Shown: positions 36,001-44,525, counted from the stretch's first letter. The stretch: DNA of 64,000 bases from Paludibacteraceae bacterium (GCA_017509715.1 JAFWOU010000011.1:62001-126000), one strand, 5' to 3'. A program made the numbers and translations. The notes: generated from the sequence alone by a model not told the origin.

Positions 36001-37233
36001 ATGATTGAAAATCTTAATTCTTTGGAGGAGCAGGCTAACCTCCGCATCGTGGAAAACATGGATGTACAGAACCTGCCTCAACTGATGCAAAAGGTGCTTT
36101 CTTTGGCGAAAACGCCTGCTGAGAAAGACATGTTGCTCCTTTCCTCGCTCGTGGCGTGCGGAAGTGTGATGCCGAACCTATATGTAAGGTATGGCATCGC
36201 AGCAAAGCGCTACTATCCGAACTTGCAACTATTTATTGTCGGTTCGGCCGCCTGCGGAAAGGGTATTGCTAACTTGGCCCTGGAACTCGTCAAGCCCATT
36301 CACGAGAAGATGCCGCTCATCATCCCGGGTGATGCCACCTATCCGGCTTTCTACCAGACCCTCGCTCGTCAGCATGGTCGTGGCTATATCCACGAATCCG
36401 AAGGTTCGGTTATCACCGACATCTGGCGCTCCAGTACGGCTAATTACAATACCGCCCTGCGTAAGGCTGCGGAACACGAGACCATCTCCCGTGCCCGTTG
36501 TCGCGAAGCGTCCGTCATCGAGAATCCGCAACTCTCCATGGTCCTCACCGGTACATTCTCCCAGTACCATGCCCTCGTGCCCAGTATCGAAAACGGTTAC
36601 TTCTCCCGTCTCCTCACCCTCATCATTGATGAGCACCAGGCTTTCAATAGCCGCTACGTGCAGCCCTCCGAGAACTCCGGTGATACTATCCGGGCTGCGG
36701 CCGAACAGCTTTACCGGCTCTACGAGTCCTTACTATTTGCGCACCCGCGCGAGTTTACCCTCACACCGGAGCAGCAATCGCGCTTGGGCAACCACCTGGA
36801 GACCGCTTATCCTACCCTCATCCGCATGCTCGGCGAAGACTTCCACTCCGTCGTCCTCCGTATGGCTGTCCAAATCGAACGTATCGCCATGATCCTCTCC
36901 ACGCTCCGTGGAAACATGGAGGTCTGCTCCGATGAAGATTATCAGACTGCGGAGATGATCGGGAATAAACTAATACTGCATATGGCCCAAGCGTATCAGT
37001 TGGTAAAAGGAACGGAGAAAAAAGAGCTTCCGCAAGTGAAGCCTCTGGATCAAAAGCAGATACTGCTGAGTTTGCTGCCGGAGGAGTTTGAAAGTAAGAC
37101 GTTGGTAGATGAGGCTCAGAGCCAAGGTATCAGTCGTCGTACAGCCTTTAATTGGAGCGAAGAATGGCAGGAACATGGCGTGATACTAAAAATCCGACAT
37201 GGTGTATTTAAGAAGCAACCCGCTATTGCATAG
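36001..37233 (+). CDS. DUF3987 domain protein, P-loop ATPase of mobile-element type
   Basis: The 410-residue protein has a P-loop-like GSAACGKG at residues 81-88 and an acidic strand with IHESEGSVITD. This is the DUF3987 core, usually found C-terminal to a VirE-like or primase domain in Bacteroides mobile elements. Here it stands alone, without that N-terminal part. The last 90 residues include a helix-turn-helix-like segment (GISRRTAFNWSEEW). A role in replication or plasmid/phage DNA handling is likely, but no integrase, relaxase or att site was found nearby. Confidence 0.8.
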   Translation: MIENLNSLEEQANLRIVENMDVQNLPQLMQKVLSLAKTPAEKDMLLLSSLVACGSVMPNLYVRYGIAAKRYYPNLQLFIVGSAACGKGIANLALELVKPIHEKMPLIIPGDATYPAFYQTLARQHGRGYIHESEGSVITDIWRSSTANYNTALRKAAEHETISRARCREASVIENPQLSMVLTGTFSQYHALVPSIENGYFSRLLTLIIDEHQAFNSRYVQPSENSGDTIRAAAEQLYRLYESLLFAHPREFTLTPEQQSRLGNHLETAYPTLIRMLGEDFHSVVLRMAVQIERIAMILSTLRGNMEVCSDEDYQTAEMIGNKLILHMAQAYQLVKGTEKKELPQVKPLDQKQILLSLLPEEFESKTLVDEAQSQGISRRTAFNWSEEWQEHGVILKIRHGVFKKQPAIA

Positions 37234-37376
37234 GCTTTGGGTATGTGATGGGTATGGTAATGACCAACGAATAGTCAACTTATCATCAACTTATCACTAA
37301 CGAATGGAAGGAGAATGGTTGCTTCAAGTATGAAGCAAAAATGAAAAATGATACAAATTTTAATAAAAAAATCGCT

Positions 37377-37438
37377 CTGCACTATTTGCACTATTTGCAC
37401 TTTGAGGGTCGAAAGTGCAGAAAGTGCAGAAAGTGCAA
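37377..37438 (+). repeat. opposed TGCACTATT / AGTGCAGAA repeats
   Basis: Three copies of TGCACT (about 10 bp apart) are followed, after GAGGGTCG, by three copies of AGTGCA (10 bp apart) in the opposite orientation. Together they can fold into one long hairpin, and in DNA they make a symmetrical iteron-like array between the DUF3987 gene and its small neighbour. Confidence 0.7.
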
Positions 37439-37456
37439 TGCAAAAATTTATATACT

Positions 37457-37837
37457 ATGGCAAAATTTCAAACAGAAGCCGGGATAGAAGGAATGACCGG
37501 CAAGTTAAGTAAACGTTCGCGTCTGGTGATGCGAAAGAAAGAATGGCATTATCCGGATGGCCGCGTGTTTGGAGAAGGTCCGAAGGAAGTATACGAACTG
37601 AGGGATCGCGACTATAAGCATAATCCGCGCTCGCAAGCGGAGCAGGTACAGTATGAACGCTGGAAGGCCGTTTGTCGGGAGGCATCGCGCATCGCCAAGG
37701 ACCCTACGCATCCGCGGTATCAGGAGATGGTCGAACGGCATATGGCGCAGCTAAAAGGCAAACCCGATCCCGCCCTCGGCAAGAAACAGATCTGCCAGTT
37801 CGGCAATTTCGTACGAGCCGTCCTCTGCCACGAATAA
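37457..37837 (+). CDS. small conserved protein next to the DUF3987 gene
   Basis: The 126-residue basic protein contains FQTEAGIEGMTGKLSKRSRL, WHYPDGRVFGEG and HPRYQEMVERHMAQLKGKPDP. I have the impression of a conserved Bacteroidales family without a name, but cannot prove it. An in-frame ATG at 37415 would lie in the repeat array, so 37457 is preferred. The high Arg/Lys content suggests binding to DNA or RNA; placement suggests it belongs with the DUF3987 protein. Confidence 0.6.
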   Translation: MAKFQTEAGIEGMTGKLSKRSRLVMRKKEWHYPDGRVFGEGPKEVYELRDRDYKHNPRSQAEQVQYERWKAVCREASRIAKDPTHPRYQEMVERHMAQLKGKPDPALGKKQICQFGNFVRAVLCHE

Positions 37838-37914
37838 TTTACCCCCAATATACAACACTCGGAACGTAATATGCACAAAATTAGGCAAAAAATCGCAAAA
37901 AATTACCAAAATAT

Positions 37915-38055
37915 TTGCATATATCAATTATTTGTAGTAATTTTGCAGCGCAAAGTGATTTGCAGCTCTTGCCGAGAGCGTAATCTTCGGCACGTCGGAT
38001 CTTAGACGTTAAATGGGATGACATATTGAAAAAAAGCGTCTTACGCGCTTTGTTT
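37915..38055 (+). ncRNA. candidate small RNA with own promoter and terminator
   Basis: A full promoter (TTG 37915-37917, 20 bp, TAATTTTG 37938-37945) has no open frame downstream. The roughly 100-base product would fold a stem TGCCGA with TCGGCA (about 37973-37994) and end in a hairpin AAAGCG/CGCTTT (38033-38051) followed by GTTTT. I cannot match it to a known family; 6S RNA is one possibility to test. Confidence 0.45.
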
Positions 38056-38089
38056 TGGCTCATCTGAATCTCGCAAATTCACATAAATT

Positions 38090-38275
38090 CCAAAACATAG
38101 CGACACAGACGCCCATAGTGTGTATATTTTGTACACGCGCATCTGCGTATAGGTACATTATAGATATATACATACGGCGTGGGCTCAGTGTTGTTTGTTC
38201 GGAATTGAAGGCAATGCGAGAGCCTAGATGAGCGGAACAACAGCAATGTGGTCCCGCTTTTTTGTTGTATATATG
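38090..38275 (+). ncRNA. candidate structured leader RNA with a possible pseudoknot
   Basis: GGCTC (38182-38186) can pair with GAGCC (38220-38224), while TTGTTC (38195-38200), inside that loop, can pair with GAACAA (38235-38240) downstream: an interleaved, pseudoknot-like arrangement. Upstream, GTGTA/TACAC and CGTAT/ATACG hairpins are possible. A T run after GTGGTCCCGC (38249-38262) could end transcription before the gene at 38369. No known riboswitch was recognised. Confidence 0.4.
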
Positions 38276-38287
38276 CCTCTGGTATTT

Positions 38288-38320
38288 CTAGGAAATCTAG
38301 GATATCTAGGACGACTATAA
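38288..38320 (+). repeat. three TCTAGGA units with 9-bp spacing
   Basis: TCTAGGA is repeated three times at 9-bp intervals in the leader of the gene at 38369. This differs from the 7-bp period of most other tracts in the window. Confidence 0.7.
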
Positions 38321-38368
38321 GTGCTAACTAGTTAACCCAAATATTAACCAACTAAATTTTCAGAGATT

Positions 38369-40840
38369 ATGAGAAAATTTCATCTCTTATTAACCCTCGT
38401 GGCGCTTTTCCTCGCCACAACATCGCTCTGGGCAAAACCAGCCGTCGCCGACGCCAACGGCAAACTGCCTGGCGCTTTTTCGGTAGCGTGTGGCAGACAA
38501 GTCTATTTCTCACATGGAAATTTGCAATATCAGGCATCATCTAACACTTGGCGTTTTGCAGAAAACCAGTACGATGCGATTGGCGGTTCAGGTGCAGGCG
38601 CAATGGCACCATATAAGAACAGTTCTTCAGGAAACCAAACATCTTCCGGTCGTGACACACAGTCAAATTGGATAGACCTTTTTCAATGGGGAACAGGAAA
38701 TAACCCAACATTAGCGACAAATGATAAAACCTTTTCATTTACCGACTGGGGTGGTAATACAATTCATAGTGGTGAAGATGTAGTTAGTACTGGATGGCGT
38801 ACTCTTACTAATGACGAGATAACATACCTACTTGCGAGTCGACATGATGCCACAAACTTACGTGGCTTAGCAACTATTTGGAATGCAGACAGCTCTGCAG
38901 TGATAGGTGTCGGCTTAATTATACTTCCCGATGGTTGGATCCAACCTAATGGATGTGCATTTGTTGGTACAATTGAAAACTTTGAAATAAATAATTATAA
39001 GTTTAATGGTGGATGGGAAAGGATGGAACAAGCGGGAGCTCTCTTCCTTCCTGCTGCAGGTAATCGTCAGGGTACACAGTATGATATGCTGGTGAATTAT
39101 CCAGGGACTTATGGAAGTTATTGGACTTCAACCAGACGTGGTGGTTCTAGTGAAGCATACAGAATGACATTTGGAGGTGCTCGTTATAGTTCGTCATATA
39201 CAGGAGAGTTAGAATACAATGTATATAGAAGCTCAGAGTATGCGTACGCTGTTCGCCTAGTTCAGGATGTAGACCCTGCAGATGTACCGGAGACACCGCA
39301 AGCATATGTAACATCTGATCCTGTCGGCAAAACCAATATGACATATACAGGAAGTAGCCAAACACTCCTCAGTAATACAGCAAGCGGAGCAACCGGCGGT
39401 ACAGTAAAGTATAGAGTAGGTACATCCGGAAGTTGGGGAACCGCTACATCTTATTATTCCGCTACCAACGCTGGCGACTATATCGTTCAATGGTTTGTGG
39501 ATCACACAGGCAATAGTCAATGTTATGTTAGTTCAGACGTACAAGAGATCCACGTTACCATCAAAAGAAGAGCAACTTCTGCTCCGAGTCCTAAACCTAC
39601 CATCGCGGCTGCTTCATCTTTAACCTATAATGGCTCTGCACAAGATTTAGTAACTACAACTGGTTCGATTCAGTCGGGCTATACAGCAGTGTATTCGACT
39701 GATGGCGTCAACTGGAGCACGACTATCCCGCAAGAAACCAATGCCGGCGACTATACCGTATATTACAAATTCTATAAGGGTAACAACGAGGAATACGTAC
39801 CTTCACCGAATACAATCAATGCCTCTATCGCTCAAGCAGACCTTGACCTTTCAGGTGTAGCGCTTCCGGGAAGCACAAGTTCGATTCCTTATGACGGTAC
39901 AGAAAAGACATTATTAGAAATAGAAGATATTCCTGATTGTACGGTATGGTACAAATTAGGAGACGGCGAATGGACTACCACGCCTCCTACGGAAACAGAT
40001 GCCAATGCTTATAGTGTACAGTATAAGATTGTGCCTAGCGATCCTAACTATAAAACATATGGCCCGAATACAGTAACTGTTACCATTATGGACTATCCGA
40101 CCGTTTCCGACCATTCGGACGCAACGACGATCGCCACTGTCCTCAACAATCTTGCCGATCCTTGGACATTGAAAGTGGCTCGTACCATCTATGCTAACGA
40201 TGAGTACAATACCATCTGTCTGCCGTTCTCGCTTGATGCAAGCGCTTTGGCAGCAAGCCCGCTGGCAGGCTTCAACCGCCTGAAGACCTTACGCGGCGCT
40301 AAGGTAACGGGTATCGCTCCGGACCTCTCTATCGATATCCTCGTAGAAGATGCTACGACCATCGAAGCCGGTATCCCGTACCTCATCAGTTATCCGAGCG
40401 CACATGCCGACATCGTTAATCCGGTATTCGAAAATGTTACCGAGACCACGACCACGCCGAGCGCTACCTCTGCCGATGGCGTCACCTTCCAGGGTATGTT
40501 TGCACAAGTGCACATCGATCCGTACGCATCCGAGCGCGACGAAGACTACCTCTTCCTCGGCGCTAACAGCCAGCTGATGTGGCCTGCATCCTCTCAGACT
40601 GACTCGTCAATCAAGATGCGTGGCTTCCGTGCTTACTTCATCATCGATCGTTCGGTCATCACCCCGGCTCTGGCACCCAAGGGCACCCGTGCACGCATCG
40701 TGGACGCTCCGAAGACCGCTACCGGCATCGATGACGCATCCGCCAAGTTTGGCGAATCCCAAAAGATCCTGGAAAATGGCATCCTCTATATCATCCGTAA
40801 CGGCGTCCGCTATAACGCCCAAGGCCAGATCGTAAAATAA
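38369..40840 (+). CDS. secreted surface protein with MBG-like repeats and C-terminal sorting-like motif
   Basis: The 823-residue protein has a signal peptide (MRKFHLLLTLVALFLATTSLWA). It continues with a Bacteroidales N-domain (GAFSVACGRQVYFSHGNLQYQ, in parts; then WRFAENQYD and LIILPDGW; about 30-310). Three beta-sandwich repeats of MBG/Ig type follow (about 320-575; each with YTGSSQ/YNGSAQ/YDGTEK and AGDYTV-like ends). Next comes a C-terminal domain shared with the 7793 protein (TICLPFSLD to GFRAYF) and a final motif with ENGILYIIRNGVRYNAQG. Likely exported and surface-attached; ligand unknown. The long untranslated region before it and the tiny peptide gene after it appear to belong to the same unit. 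Confidence 0.82.
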   Translation: MRKFHLLLTLVALFLATTSLWAKPAVADANGKLPGAFSVACGRQVYFSHGNLQYQASSNTWRFAENQYDAIGGSGAGAMAPYKNSSSGNQTSSGRDTQSNWIDLFQWGTGNNPTLATNDKTFSFTDWGGNTIHSGEDVVSTGWRTLTNDEITYLLASRHDATNLRGLATIWNADSSAVIGVGLIILPDGWIQPNGCAFVGTIENFEINNYKFNGGWERMEQAGALFLPAAGNRQGTQYDMLVNYPGTYGSYWTSTRRGGSSEAYRMTFGGARYSSSYTGELEYNVYRSSEYAYAVRLVQDVDPADVPETPQAYVTSDPVGKTNMTYTGSSQTLLSNTASGATGGTVKYRVGTSGSWGTATSYYSATNAGDYIVQWFVDHTGNSQCYVSSDVQEIHVTIKRRATSAPSPKPTIAAASSLTYNGSAQDLVTTTGSIQSGYTAVYSTDGVNWSTTIPQETNAGDYTVYYKFYKGNNEEYVPSPNTINASIAQADLDLSGVALPGSTSSIPYDGTEKTLLEIEDIPDCTVWYKLGDGEWTTTPPTETDANAYSVQYKIVPSDPNYKTYGPNTVTVTIMDYPTVSDHSDATTIATVLNNLADPWTLKVARTIYANDEYNTICLPFSLDASALAASPLAGFNRLKTLRGAKVTGIAPDLSIDILVEDATTIEAGIPYLISYPSAHADIVNPVFENVTETTTTPSATSADGVTFQGMFAQVHIDPYASERDEDYLFLGANSQLMWPASSQTDSSIKMRGFRAYFIIDRSVITPALAPKGTRARIVDAPKTATGIDDASAKFGESQKILENGILYIIRNGVRYNAQGQIVK

Positions 40841-40890
40841 GCAACGTTAATTTCGTCGGAATAGCATTCCGACACCCAAAAAGTAATAAT

Positions 40891-41070
40891 ATGAAAAACG
40901 TAGTTAATCGTGCCTTTATGGCTAAGAAAAAGTCGTATATCTATCCTCAGACAGAGGTCCTGCCCGTCTTGGGCACGGCAGTTATGTTGGGCGCCAGCGG
41001 TGATGTCCATTCCGGAAACACCGAACAGGGCGACCAGACCCAGAACTATGCTCCGCGCAAGGTATTCTAA
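40891..41070 (+). CDS. 59-residue peptide following the surface protein
   Basis: A short frame starts 50 bp after the surface-protein gene: MKNVVNRAFMAKKKS, then a segment with YPQTEVLPVLGTAVMLGAS and a hydrophilic tail GDVHSGNTEQGDQTQ. The layout (basic start, PxxEVL, small residues, ASG, polar end) is reminiscent of small peptides I associate with Bacteroidales secreted-protein loci, whose role is unknown. No modification enzymes lie next to it. A strong terminator follows at 41121. Confidence 0.6.
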   Translation: MKNVVNRAFMAKKKSYIYPQTEVLPVLGTAVMLGASGDVHSGNTEQGDQTQNYAPRKVF

Positions 41071-41120
41071 TCTTGTGCCTATCGCCGATCGCTTTTAGCT
41101 TAGATCGGCAAAGTCTATAC

Positions 41121-41160
41121 GCAAAAACCGCCGGCCTCGTGTGAGGTCGGCGGTTTTTGC
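41121..41160 (+). terminator. strong two-way terminator
   Basis: Long arms AAAAACCGCCGGCCTC and GAGGTCGGCGGTTTTT around GTGT, with A and T runs on both sides. It can end the surface-protein transcript and the convergent DUF4143 ATPase transcript. Confidence 0.9.
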
Positions 41161-41183
41161 GTTGTAAAGACTTTTGTTTGTTT

Positions 41184-42533
41184 CTATAATAATCCTGTCA
41201 TATACAAGGGCAGATAGGTTATACCGTCTTTGATTTCCATGTCCTTCGTGTGCAGCACGATGGGGTTGGTAACGTACTGGTTGAACTTATCCATGCATTT
41301 GTTGAGCGAGGACAGAGAGTAACGCGGCGTTGATTTGACTTCAATCGGGCAGATGTTCTTGCGTGACGTGACGGTGGATTTACTGATAAGGAAGTCAATC
41401 TCCATCGTGTTAGCAGCGTTCTCATCGTCGTATTGATAGAAATAGTATAGTTTGCGCCCAGCTGCAACTAACATCTGTGCAACGATGTTCTCCATGACAT
41501 AGCCAAGGTTCACTTCCAGTTTACCGTGCAAGATCCGTTCGTATATTTCTGCCGGCATTTTGCCTTGCTCATCAAAGGCAAGGCTGAGAAATAGGCCTGT
41601 GTCTGCCATGTAACACTTAAGCTTTGTGCGTTCGGTGTTCATTCCGAGACCGATATTGGGTGCGAACGTGTTGTAACAGATATTGACGATCCGCGAGTCG
41701 CGTAGCCAGAAGAACGAACTCTCGTAGTTGACGTAGCGTGCGTTCTCGTTGAGATCGGATAACATAAAGCGTGTACCGTGTTTCTGCAGCTGCGATGGAA
41801 TGGCTTCAAACACTGCTGCTGCCTTGGCTTCTGCGCCTGTAGCGTACTTGCGGATATCGTCGCGATAGAGGGCAAGGATATTCTGCTTCACTGCTTCCGT
41901 CTGGCGGAAATCCTTGGTGTCAATATAGGTCTGGAGCACTTGCGGCATGCCGCCTAACAGCATATAGAGCCGGAACAAGTCCATAGCTTTGCGATGGATA
42001 GGTCCAAGCGGTTTCTTCTGCTCATAACAATCGCGGATGAAAGGCATCAACATCTCGTTACCCATCGCCCAAAGGAACTCCTCGAAGTCCATGGGGTACA
42101 TAGGCAGTTTCTGCTCTTCCGAAGGAATGACGATGCCTTTGACATTCTTGTGGATACTAATGAGTGAACCAGTCTCGATGTAGTCGTACCTACCATCTTG
42201 CACAAGGTATTTGATGAGCGCACGCGCTGGAGGATATTGCTGCACCTCGTCGAAGATGATCAACGATTTGCGCGGTTGAAGTTGTACGTTGAAATGTAAC
42301 GACAACATCTGAAACAGCATATCGAGGCGCGTAGAGTAGTTCTCGAAGAATGCAATCACTTCATTGGGTACATGGTTGAAGTCTATCAGTATGTAGCTCT
42401 CGTACTCGTTACGAGCGAACTCCTCCACGATGTAACTTTTACCTATACGGCGGGCTCCCTCAATGAGCAGAGCACTTTTGCCGTTGGATGATTTCTTCCA
42501 TTCGACCAGTTGGTCATATACTTTCCGTCTCAT
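41184..42533 (-). CDS. AAA-type ATPase with DUF4143 domain
   Basis: The 449-residue protein has Walker A GARRIGKS at residues 26-33, Walker B SLIIFDEVQQ near 89-98, and a C-terminal DUF4143 region with a nuclease-like core (MEIDFLIS, then CPIEVKS). Such proteins are common, scattered singletons in Bacteroidetes, linked to mobile or defence functions without a defined role. Its promoter lies far upstream at 42656-42686, leaving a leader of about 115 bases that contains four regularly spaced copies of a short motif. Confidence 0.85.
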   Translation of the reverse strand: MRRKVYDQLVEWKKSSNGKSALLIEGARRIGKSYIVEEFARNEYESYILIDFNHVPNEVIAFFENYSTRLDMLFQMLSLHFNVQLQPRKSLIIFDEVQQYPPARALIKYLVQDGRYDYIETGSLISIHKNVKGIVIPSEEQKLPMYPMDFEEFLWAMGNEMLMPFIRDCYEQKKPLGPIHRKAMDLFRLYMLLGGMPQVLQTYIDTKDFRQTEAVKQNILALYRDDIRKYATGAEAKAAAVFEAIPSQLQKHGTRFMLSDLNENARYVNYESSFFWLRDSRIVNICYNTFAPNIGLGMNTERTKLKCYMADTGLFLSLAFDEQGKMPAEIYERILHGKLEVNLGYVMENIVAQMLVAAGRKLYYFYQYDDENAANTMEIDFLISKSTVTSRKNICPIEVKSTPRYSLSSLNKCMDKFNQYVTNPIVLHTKDMEIKDGITYLPLYMTGLL

Positions 42534-42548
42534 AAAGTTATAATTTTC

Positions 42549-42654
42549 ACGTTTCCGGGCGTTAGATGTGCGTTACCGCATACGTTTCCTGGCTTAAGTG
42601 ATGCTTTTTAACGCTTCTGCGCCTTATTTTTTGTTGTTTTTAACGTTTCTGGCT
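42549..42654 (-). promoter_or_regulatory. four ACGTTTCYGGC-type motifs in the ATPase leader
   Basis: Plus-strand copies ACGTTTCCGGGC (42549), ACGTTTCCTGGC (42582), ACGCTTCTGCGC (42611) and ACGTTTCTGGCT (42643) are 33, 29 and 32 bp apart, about three helical turns. They occupy the transcribed leader of the ATPase gene and could be protein sites on DNA or RNA. Confidence 0.5.
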
Positions 42655-42655
42655 G

Positions 42656-42686
42656 CAAAGGTACGACAAATTATTGAAATGTGCAA
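42656..42686 (-). promoter_or_regulatory. promoter of the DUF4143 ATPase gene
   Basis: On the minus strand TTG (42686-42684), 20 bp, TACCTTTG (42663-42656). Confidence 0.75.
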
Positions 42687-42829
42687 GACTTTTGGCAGAA
42701 AAAAATGCAAATATGCTCGCATAAATTGATTTTTATGGCTAAAGGATTGATTGTTTAGAAATATTGTGTCATAATACATAACATTCTTTAAGATAAAATA
42801 TACGATTGTTAAGAAAATAAATATATCGC

Positions 42830-42906
42830 TTGCGACATTAAAATAGTTTTTGTAATTTTGCATCGTGAACGATATAAATCCCGTAACCGGTAACCCATAA
42901 CCCATT
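42830..42906 (+). promoter_or_regulatory. promoter and heptamer leader of the OhrR-type gene
   Basis: TTG (42830-42832), 20 bp, TAATTTTG (42853-42860). The leader from 42882 to the ATG is made of TAACCCG/TAACCGG/TAACCCA heptamers, so the untranslated region is nearly all repeat. The stretch 42687-42829 is A+T-rich with no feature that I can name. Confidence 0.75.
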
Positions 42907-43386
42907 ATGACTAATGAGCAACTAAAATTAGAGAACCAATTATGCTTCCGTTTGTACTCCGCGGCGCGGTTGACGATGGGAGCGTATCATCCCTATCTGG
43001 ATCCGCTTGGTATCACCTATCCGCAGTACTTGGTACTACTCGTACTATGGGAGCAGGACAAACAACCGGTATGCGATATCGGCAAACGCCTGATGCTTGA
43101 CACCAACACGATGACACCGTTGCTGCAGCGCATGGAGAAAGCCGGACTCATCACACGTACACGCGGTAAAGAGGATACGCGCCAGCGCATCGTCTCTCTT
43201 ACAAAGCAAGGCAAAGCACTCTACGAGCAGGCGCAAACCATACCGGAAAGCATGACCAAAGCGGTAATGGCATCAGAGGAGGAATTAAAGCAGATTCTGC
43301 AGATGATTCCGCTGCTCGACAAACTGATTGAAGAACTGAAGAAGTTAGTCGAAAGTCAAAAGTCTAAAGAAATTAATAAATATTAA
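42907..43386 (+). CDS. OhrR-type MarR-family peroxide-sensing repressor
   Basis: The 159-residue protein aligns by eye with OhrR: LENQLCFRLYSAARL has the single redox Cys (Cys13), followed by ITYPQYLVLLVLWE, a winged helix (MLDTNTMTPLLQRMEKAGLI) and DTRQRIVSLT. In the known family, oxidation of this Cys by organic peroxide releases DNA. No ohr gene follows; instead a ferritin-like protein and a glutathione peroxidase do. The C-terminus KLVESQKSKEINKY is extended by a GAAAGTC heptamer tract (43349-43372), the same peptide as in two other proteins here. Confidence 0.87.
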   Translation: MTNEQLKLENQLCFRLYSAARLTMGAYHPYLDPLGITYPQYLVLLVLWEQDKQPVCDIGKRLMLDTNTMTPLLQRMEKAGLITRTRGKEDTRQRIVSLTKQGKALYEQAQTIPESMTKAVMASEEELKQILQMIPLLDKLIEELKKLVESQKSKEINKY

Positions 43387-43405
43387 CCTTCAAAATTTTA
43401 CAATT

Positions 43406-43867
43406 ATGAACAAGCAAGAAGCATTAAAAGCATTCGCCTATATGGGCGCAGTATGGTTTGGTAACAGTAAGCAACACTTCGCATTCTCGGCATACTGCCG
43501 TCTGCAAGGCTGGAACAAGTTGGCTGACAAGTGGAAAGCCGAAGCTGAAGAAGAGTGGGATGAGGCTGAAGAAGTACTCAACCGTCTCGTTGAATTGGGT
43601 TGCAAACCGGCAGACCTCCAAGAGGCTATGAAGACCATCGAGTTCCCCTTCTACGACGATCCGAAGCAGCAGATCGAGTCGGATTATCAACCCACCGCTG
43701 TAGAGGAAATGAGCAAACTCGCACAGGCTTTTGCGGATGATTATCCTACGCAAAAACTCATCCTCAAATGGATCGACGGCGAGAAAGAGCACATGGAATG
43801 GGAAGCTCAGTACCTCAAACTCATCGACCGTCTCGGCTATGACAATTTCCTTATGGCGATGATGTAA
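43406..43867 (+). CDS. ferritin-like four-helix protein
   Basis: The 153-residue, acidic all-helical protein has clusters of possible metal ligands (HFAFSAY, KAEAEEEWDEAEEV, and GEKEHMEWEAQYL near the C-terminus), the pattern of a ferritin-like bundle. It is not clearly bacterioferritin or Dps. Its position between a peroxide sensor and a peroxidase suggests that it stores iron or disposes of peroxide. It starts 19 bp after the regulator gene and is followed by the peroxidase after one base. Confidence 0.65.
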   Translation: MNKQEALKAFAYMGAVWFGNSKQHFAFSAYCRLQGWNKLADKWKAEAEEEWDEAEEVLNRLVELGCKPADLQEAMKTIEFPFYDDPKQQIESDYQPTAVEEMSKLAQAFADDYPTQKLILKWIDGEKEHMEWEAQYLKLIDRLGYDNFLMAMM

Positions 43868-43868
43868 T

Positions 43869-44507
43869 ATGCGCATCATTCGCATCTTACGGTGTACGCT
43901 TTGGATAGCGTGCACCGCACTACTACTAAACTCATGTACAACCAAAACAAACGAAACTATGGCAACCATTTATGATTTTACTACCCTCAATAATAGGGGC
44001 AAAGAGGTGAACCTTGCAGACTACAAAGGACAAGTGATTCTTATCGTCAACACGGCTAGCAAATGCGGTTTTACCCCGCAGTATGACGGGCTGGAGGAGT
44101 TATACAAGAAGTACAAAGACCAAGGCTTCGTGATCCTTGGCTTCCCGTGCGACCAGTTTGCCAACCAAGAGCCGGGCAGCGACGAGCAGATTGAAGAGTT
44201 CTGCCGCCTGAACCACGGCGTTACCTTCCCGCTGATGGCAAAATCCGATGTCAACGGCGCGAACGCCAATCCCGTCTTCGAGTATCTCAAGACCCAAGCT
44301 CCGACCGAGGAGTATAAAGGTCTTAAGGGCAAAGCCGCACATGCTATGCTCAAGCGAATCAGCAAGAGCGTCGAGAAAGATAGCGATATCCTTTGGAACT
44401 TCACCAAGTTCCTCGTTTCCAAGGACGGCAAGACCATTCAACGCTTTGCGCCGGTAGCCGAACCCAAAGACTTCGAAGCTAACATCGTAGCTGAATTGGC
44501 CAAGTAA
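43869..44507 (+). CDS. glutathione peroxidase-family lipoprotein
   Basis: The 212-residue protein carries a lipobox (LLLNSC, Cys23) and a complete GPx domain from residue 31. The peroxidatic Cys66 is in NTASKCGFTPQY, the resolving-Cys region is FPCDQFANQEPG, and the active-site Trp lies in WNFTKFLV. Bacterial Cys-type members mostly use thioredoxin rather than glutathione. A lipid-anchored peroxidase would act outside the cytoplasm. An internal ATG at Met31 would give the usual cytoplasmic form; both are conceivable. Confidence 0.9.
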   Translation: MRIIRILRCTLWIACTALLLNSCTTKTNETMATIYDFTTLNNRGKEVNLADYKGQVILIVNTASKCGFTPQYDGLEELYKKYKDQGFVILGFPCDQFANQEPGSDEQIEEFCRLNHGVTFPLMAKSDVNGANANPVFEYLKTQAPTEEYKGLKGKAAHAMLKRISKSVEKDSDILWNFTKFLVSKDGKTIQRFAPVAEPKDFEANIVAELAK

Positions 44508-44525
44508 CATTAAATAACTAACATT

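Noticed and set aside
33700-37837. Integrated mobile element
   Set aside because: DUF3990, DUF3987 and the mirror repeats suggest accessory DNA, but no integrase, relaxase, transposase or flanking direct repeats were seen, so no element boundaries are claimed.
37881-38063. 60-codon frame on the minus strand in the non-coding stretch
   Set aside because: It overlaps a good plus-strand promoter and the hairpins of the candidate RNA, and shows no recognisable protein pattern.
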